64,000 bases of DNA from Henckelia pumila (taxonomy: Eukaryota; Streptophyta; Magnoliopsida; Lamiales; Gesneriaceae), in NCBI RefSeq assembly GCF_033568475.1, contig NC_133123.1:22988622-23052621 (forward strand), written 5' to 3'. This document shows positions 60,754 through 64,000 of the stretch, piece by piece (the stretch's first letter is position 1; each line of letters begins with the position of its first letter). Under the pieces are notes generated by a model. The model saw only the letters and a list, made by a program, of their open reading frames with translations, was not told the DNA's origin and did no database searches. The translations under genes were made by a program, and so were the position numbers.

Positions 60754-62208
60754 GTGTTATTTACACTCCAAAAAGTGCTAATAACACTCTACCTTATCTA
60801 TTTAATTAATTATTAGTCAATATTACCCTTATCTTTACTTTCCTTATATTATATAACATTTGGATTTAGATTTACCATAAAAAGTTTAATTCCAATTCCT
60901 TATATTATATAACATTTGGATTTAGATTTACCATAAAAAGTTCAATTCCAATTCTTTTGTACGCAAATAACTAAAACTATAATATTTTAAAAATTGGTTC
61001 ACAAATTTTGTCATATACCGAAAGAAAATAAATTTAAAAAATATAACATTAATATTAAATATTTCATCCTGGTTTTAGAAAAAAATACATAAAATAATTG
61101 AGATATAAAAAAACTTTGAATTATCAAATTCTTATTTTTTAAAAAACTTAATTATCAAATTCTGATTAAATATTATAATAAGATATAAAATATACTAAAT
61201 AATAAAATTAAAAATTAGATTATTTTTTATGTTTTTAGTATTTTTCTAAACTATACATGTAGAGGTAGACGTGGTGGTAGGTCGAAAAATTCGGAATCGG
61301 GTTATTCTGGTTTGAGTACTACCTGGTTTTTTTAAAAATGTATTACATTGTATTTATATTTTTTTGTTAATTAAAAATATACTTAAATAAAAAATACAAA
61401 AACATTAATATATTAGCATCCTTGACTAAAATATATAACTAAAATAATAACAATTATAATATTATTTATCATTTTAATTAAAATTTTAAAAATTAAATAA
61501 ATCGGTACCCATATGACCCGATCAGGTAGAAATTTCTACCCAATATATTCCCCAAAATATTTGCATCGAGTTCGGGTTCTACTCAAACACGACAAACTAC
61601 CCGAATTTTTCGAATGAAAAATACATCGAAGGTGTAAACAAATTTCACTAACGATAATATAATTTTTATAAAATTAAATTATTTGAATTTCATTCATTAT
61701 ATGTTGACATAAATAAACTATTAAAATTAATCCATATATTTTATTATTCATTTTGAGAAATTTTAAAATAAAGATAAATTAATCAATAAATTTGATAAAT
61801 AATATTAATCTTAAAATTAATATTTTGAATAATAGTCATATTTCTTATATAAGATTGTGATTTGTGACAATCAAAAAATTTTACACCTAAATATTCTACA
61901 TATTTTGTGATAAAATTGAATAATAAATTTTTATGTTCCTGCTAAAACTTAAGTTATAGTATTCAAGATTAAACTAAGTTTTTTTATTTTATTTTTATGT
62001 ATCTAAAAAATTACGATAAAATTTTAAAATGCTAGAATTTGTTATTGACATACAAAATATAGTTTTAAATTATTCAAGGTAAATAAAAATGTTATACTAT
62101 ATAAGGAAAACAATTAAAAAAGGCAAAATTGTCTAGTAAATAATTAAATAGATAATGTGGAGTGTTATTAACACTTTTTGAAGTGTAAATAACATTCTCT
62201 TGTAAATA
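60754..62208. mobile_element. Non-autonomous element with ~60-bp terminal inverted repeats
   Basis: The left end GAGTGTTATTTACACTCC...AACACTCTACCTTATCTATTTAATTA is found inverted at 62140-62205. The 1.45-kb AT-rich interior has no ORF. It contains a 57-bp tandem duplication at 60838-60955 (TTATATTATATAACATTTGG twice) and a GC-richer patch at 61255-61625 (GGGTTCTACTCAAACACGAC) that may be another insertion. Long terminal repeats fit a Mutator-like MITE, but a 9-bp target duplication is not evident. Confidence 0.7.
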
Positions 62209-63596
62209 TCTCCCAAGTGCTAACTTATATTTAGGTATAGGTAGTCCCTAAAAAAAAAAATTATTTAGGTAGTAAATATATTTTGAGTATACAATAAGAT
62301 TAAAAATATATATACAAATCATCAAAAATCAAAAATTGAAAAAAGGGGGTAAATGGGGGAGAAGACGACATCGGTGTCACTTAAATCCCTTTTCTGCCTG
62401 TACTCCCAGAATCGTAATCTCTCCTTCCGAAAACCTCTGCGATGGCTGTAAGTCTCTCTCTGTATTATTATTTCATCGCAAATACTATCAGTTTTGTGCT
62501 GCAGTTTGCTGTATTAGTCTCAGTGAAGAAGTAATCGAGGGACCGAATTGGTCGTTTGACCATTTTTATTTGTAGTTGTTTGTTCACAATGAAAAGATTA
62601 CCATGATTTGGGTTTGGTTTACCTTGAGGCCATTTGCTTTGACATGAACTCGGGATTGTAATATGTGCTGATTTTTTTTATATTTGTTTTGGAAAAGATG
62701 GTTAGATTAGAGTTGAGTTGCTGTAGTTTTATATACTATATTGCCAGTTCTTGGAAAAATCTAATATTTGGCTTCTTCATTAGTCAGTACTACCCCTTAC
62801 AATTCGTGTTTGTACAATATGGTAGGAGTGAACCCAAAATTAGGCATTTTTGTTAGGTTCCCTATCCCCTTTTAGGCCTTTACACAATACTCGTATCAAT
62901 AAAAATAAATAAATTATTTGTTAATATTTTTTTAACTAAAAGATCAAAACTTGAAAGCTCGTGTATATGATTGTTTTCATTTTTCACGTGTCCCAAATAT
63001 ATGTGTTAGTTTTGATATCTAATGGCATTTTTTCAATTATTTTATCACCATGCCCCTGTTGAATTTGTATTCTGATAATTGATTTAGCTATTGAATTTGT
63101 ATTACTGTAGATTAATTTACTTAGTCCAACCAATTAAATAAGAATAAAATAGGAAATTTATTTGTATAATTTGTTTTTTCAATGAATTTTTAAACTATGT
63201 GAAAAGTCAAACAAGCCCATAAGTGTGTATATATTTGAGATAGGGAGTAAATGTTTTTAAAAAAGATTTGTACAAAATTTAAAAGAAAAAATTGTTTGAA
63301 CTGAATTCGTGGAAAGTTGACAATCCCGAATCTCAACCTTACTTATTGAATTACAACGATGATGGTTGGATCTTATATATATATTTTTTTTGGGGGGGTG
63401 GGGGGGGGGGGTGAGTTTTTTGGGTTGCATTGTGTTGTTGAGAGTCTGAGAGGTTCTAATTTCTTGTATTTGACCAGGTGATGCTGTGTATTCGATTTGT
63501 TACACAATGGATCGACAAAGCGTTGTGAAATGGGAATTTTTAATGTTGGTTTAGGTTTTGTTTCAGAGTGTAAAATTGGAATTTTGTGGGAGTACG
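62209..63596. other. Spacer before the right-hand PPR gene
   Basis: A possible short first exon ends at ATGGCT|GTAAGT (62442-62447) after a CT-rich 5' UTR-like stretch, but I cannot connect it to a gene. A long T/G run lies at 63383-63411. Otherwise AT-rich with no recognised feature. Confidence 0.35.
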
Positions 63597-64000
63597 ATGC
63601 TCGTGGGCAATCCATCGTTAGCTGTGTTGCCCCTTCTGAAAGCTTGCAAAACAGTCAAAGATCTCAACCAGGTTCATTCCCACATCATCCGCAGAGGTTA
63701 CGATCAAGATCATTTCTTAATCACCTTGTTCATTTCACTCTGCTACAGCATAATGCCCACCAATCTCTCTTATCCCACCAGCCTTTTCTTCTGCATTTCT
63801 GATCCAAATATTTACCTCTGGAACACCATGATGAAAGCGCAGTGTGAGAGTATTTCCCTTAATGATTGTTTTTTGCTTTTTAGGAGGATGAGAAGGGCTT
63901 TAAATGTGGCTCCGGATGAATATACATTCACTTCTTTGATTAAGGGATGCACTAGTAATTTGGGTCTCAGGGAGGGAAGGGTTGTTCATGGGGTGGTGTT
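63597..64000 (+). CDS. PPR protein, N-terminal part, cut by window end
   Basis: Open frame from ATG 63597 (an in-frame TAG lies about 50 bases upstream) to the window end, 134 codons. LPLLKACKTVKDLNQVHSHI, PNIYLWNTMMKAQ, PDEYTFTSLIKGC and LREGRVVHGVV are typical blocks of PLS-class plant pentatricopeptide proteins, which bind organelle transcripts for editing or processing. The N-terminus should contain an organelle targeting peptide, but this start looks short (MLVGNPSLAV), so an upstream exon or other start is possible. Confidence 0.82.
   Translation, partial: MLVGNPSLAVLPLLKACKTVKDLNQVHSHIIRRGYDQDHFLITLFISLCYSIMPTNLSYPTSLFFCISDPNIYLWNTMMKAQCESISLNDCFLLFRRMRRALNVAPDEYTFTSLIKGCTSNLGLREGRVVHGVV

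Noticed and set aside
1-64000. tRNA genes
   Set aside because: The only tRNA-like matches seen are 12-13 base primer-binding sites complementary to tRNA-Met; no cloverleaf with A and B boxes was recognised by eye.

Overview
This is a plant nuclear genome window, most likely from a eudicot. The evidence is intron-rich genes for plant proteins (CABIN1, a plastid CLPT subunit, PPR proteins), nested LTR retrotransposons, short non-autonomous DNA transposons and endogenous caulimovirid (plant pararetrovirus) sequences. Nothing in the window is prokaryotic.

Left third (1-19.6 kb): a stack of insertions inside insertions. The base layer is a decayed pararetrovirus copy on the minus strand (13503-19612). 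Inside it sit a 3.5-kb solo LTR with an intact TATAA target duplication (15383-18926) and a minus-strand Ty3/gypsy chromovirus, element A (internal region and right LTR up to 13502; its other LTR is cut by the window start). A second related Ty3/gypsy element, B, on the plus strand (2171-9410), is inserted in the reverse-transcriptase/RNase H region of A and is flanked by a perfect TAGAG duplication.

Middle (21.1-32.7 kb): one large minus-strand gene. I could assemble it into 20 coding exons with consistent splice phases (6153 nt, 2050 codons). It encodes the plant homologue of CABIN1, a TPR subunit of the HIR histone H3.3 chaperone complex. About 440 bp upstream of its start codon begins a second, nearly full-length pararetrovirus copy on the plus strand (33148-about 40147). 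It runs tRNA-Met primer site, small ORFs, coat protein with CCHC knuckle, movement protein, an 88-residue ORF, protease-RT-RNase H, and transactivator-like protein. The order resembles solendo-/cavemoviruses. All large reading frames are broken. The two viral copies are inverted relative to each other and bracket CABIN1.

Right part (40.1-64 kb): a minisatellite with 84/105-bp units, a truncated duplicate of a CLPT gene (exons 1-4 only), an LTR remnant with a primer-binding site, two nested hAT-like MITEs with 8-bp duplications, a GRF-zinc-finger-like ORF, several other inverted-repeat elements, a plus-strand gene for a conserved plant membrane protein (partial model), a truncated PPR gene fragment, and the complete six-exon CLPT gene (57054-59968) for a plastid Clp protease accessory protein. 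The start of another PPR gene runs off the right edge. The host genes look unrelated in function; the architecture is dominated by repeat invasion and a local 2-kb duplication.
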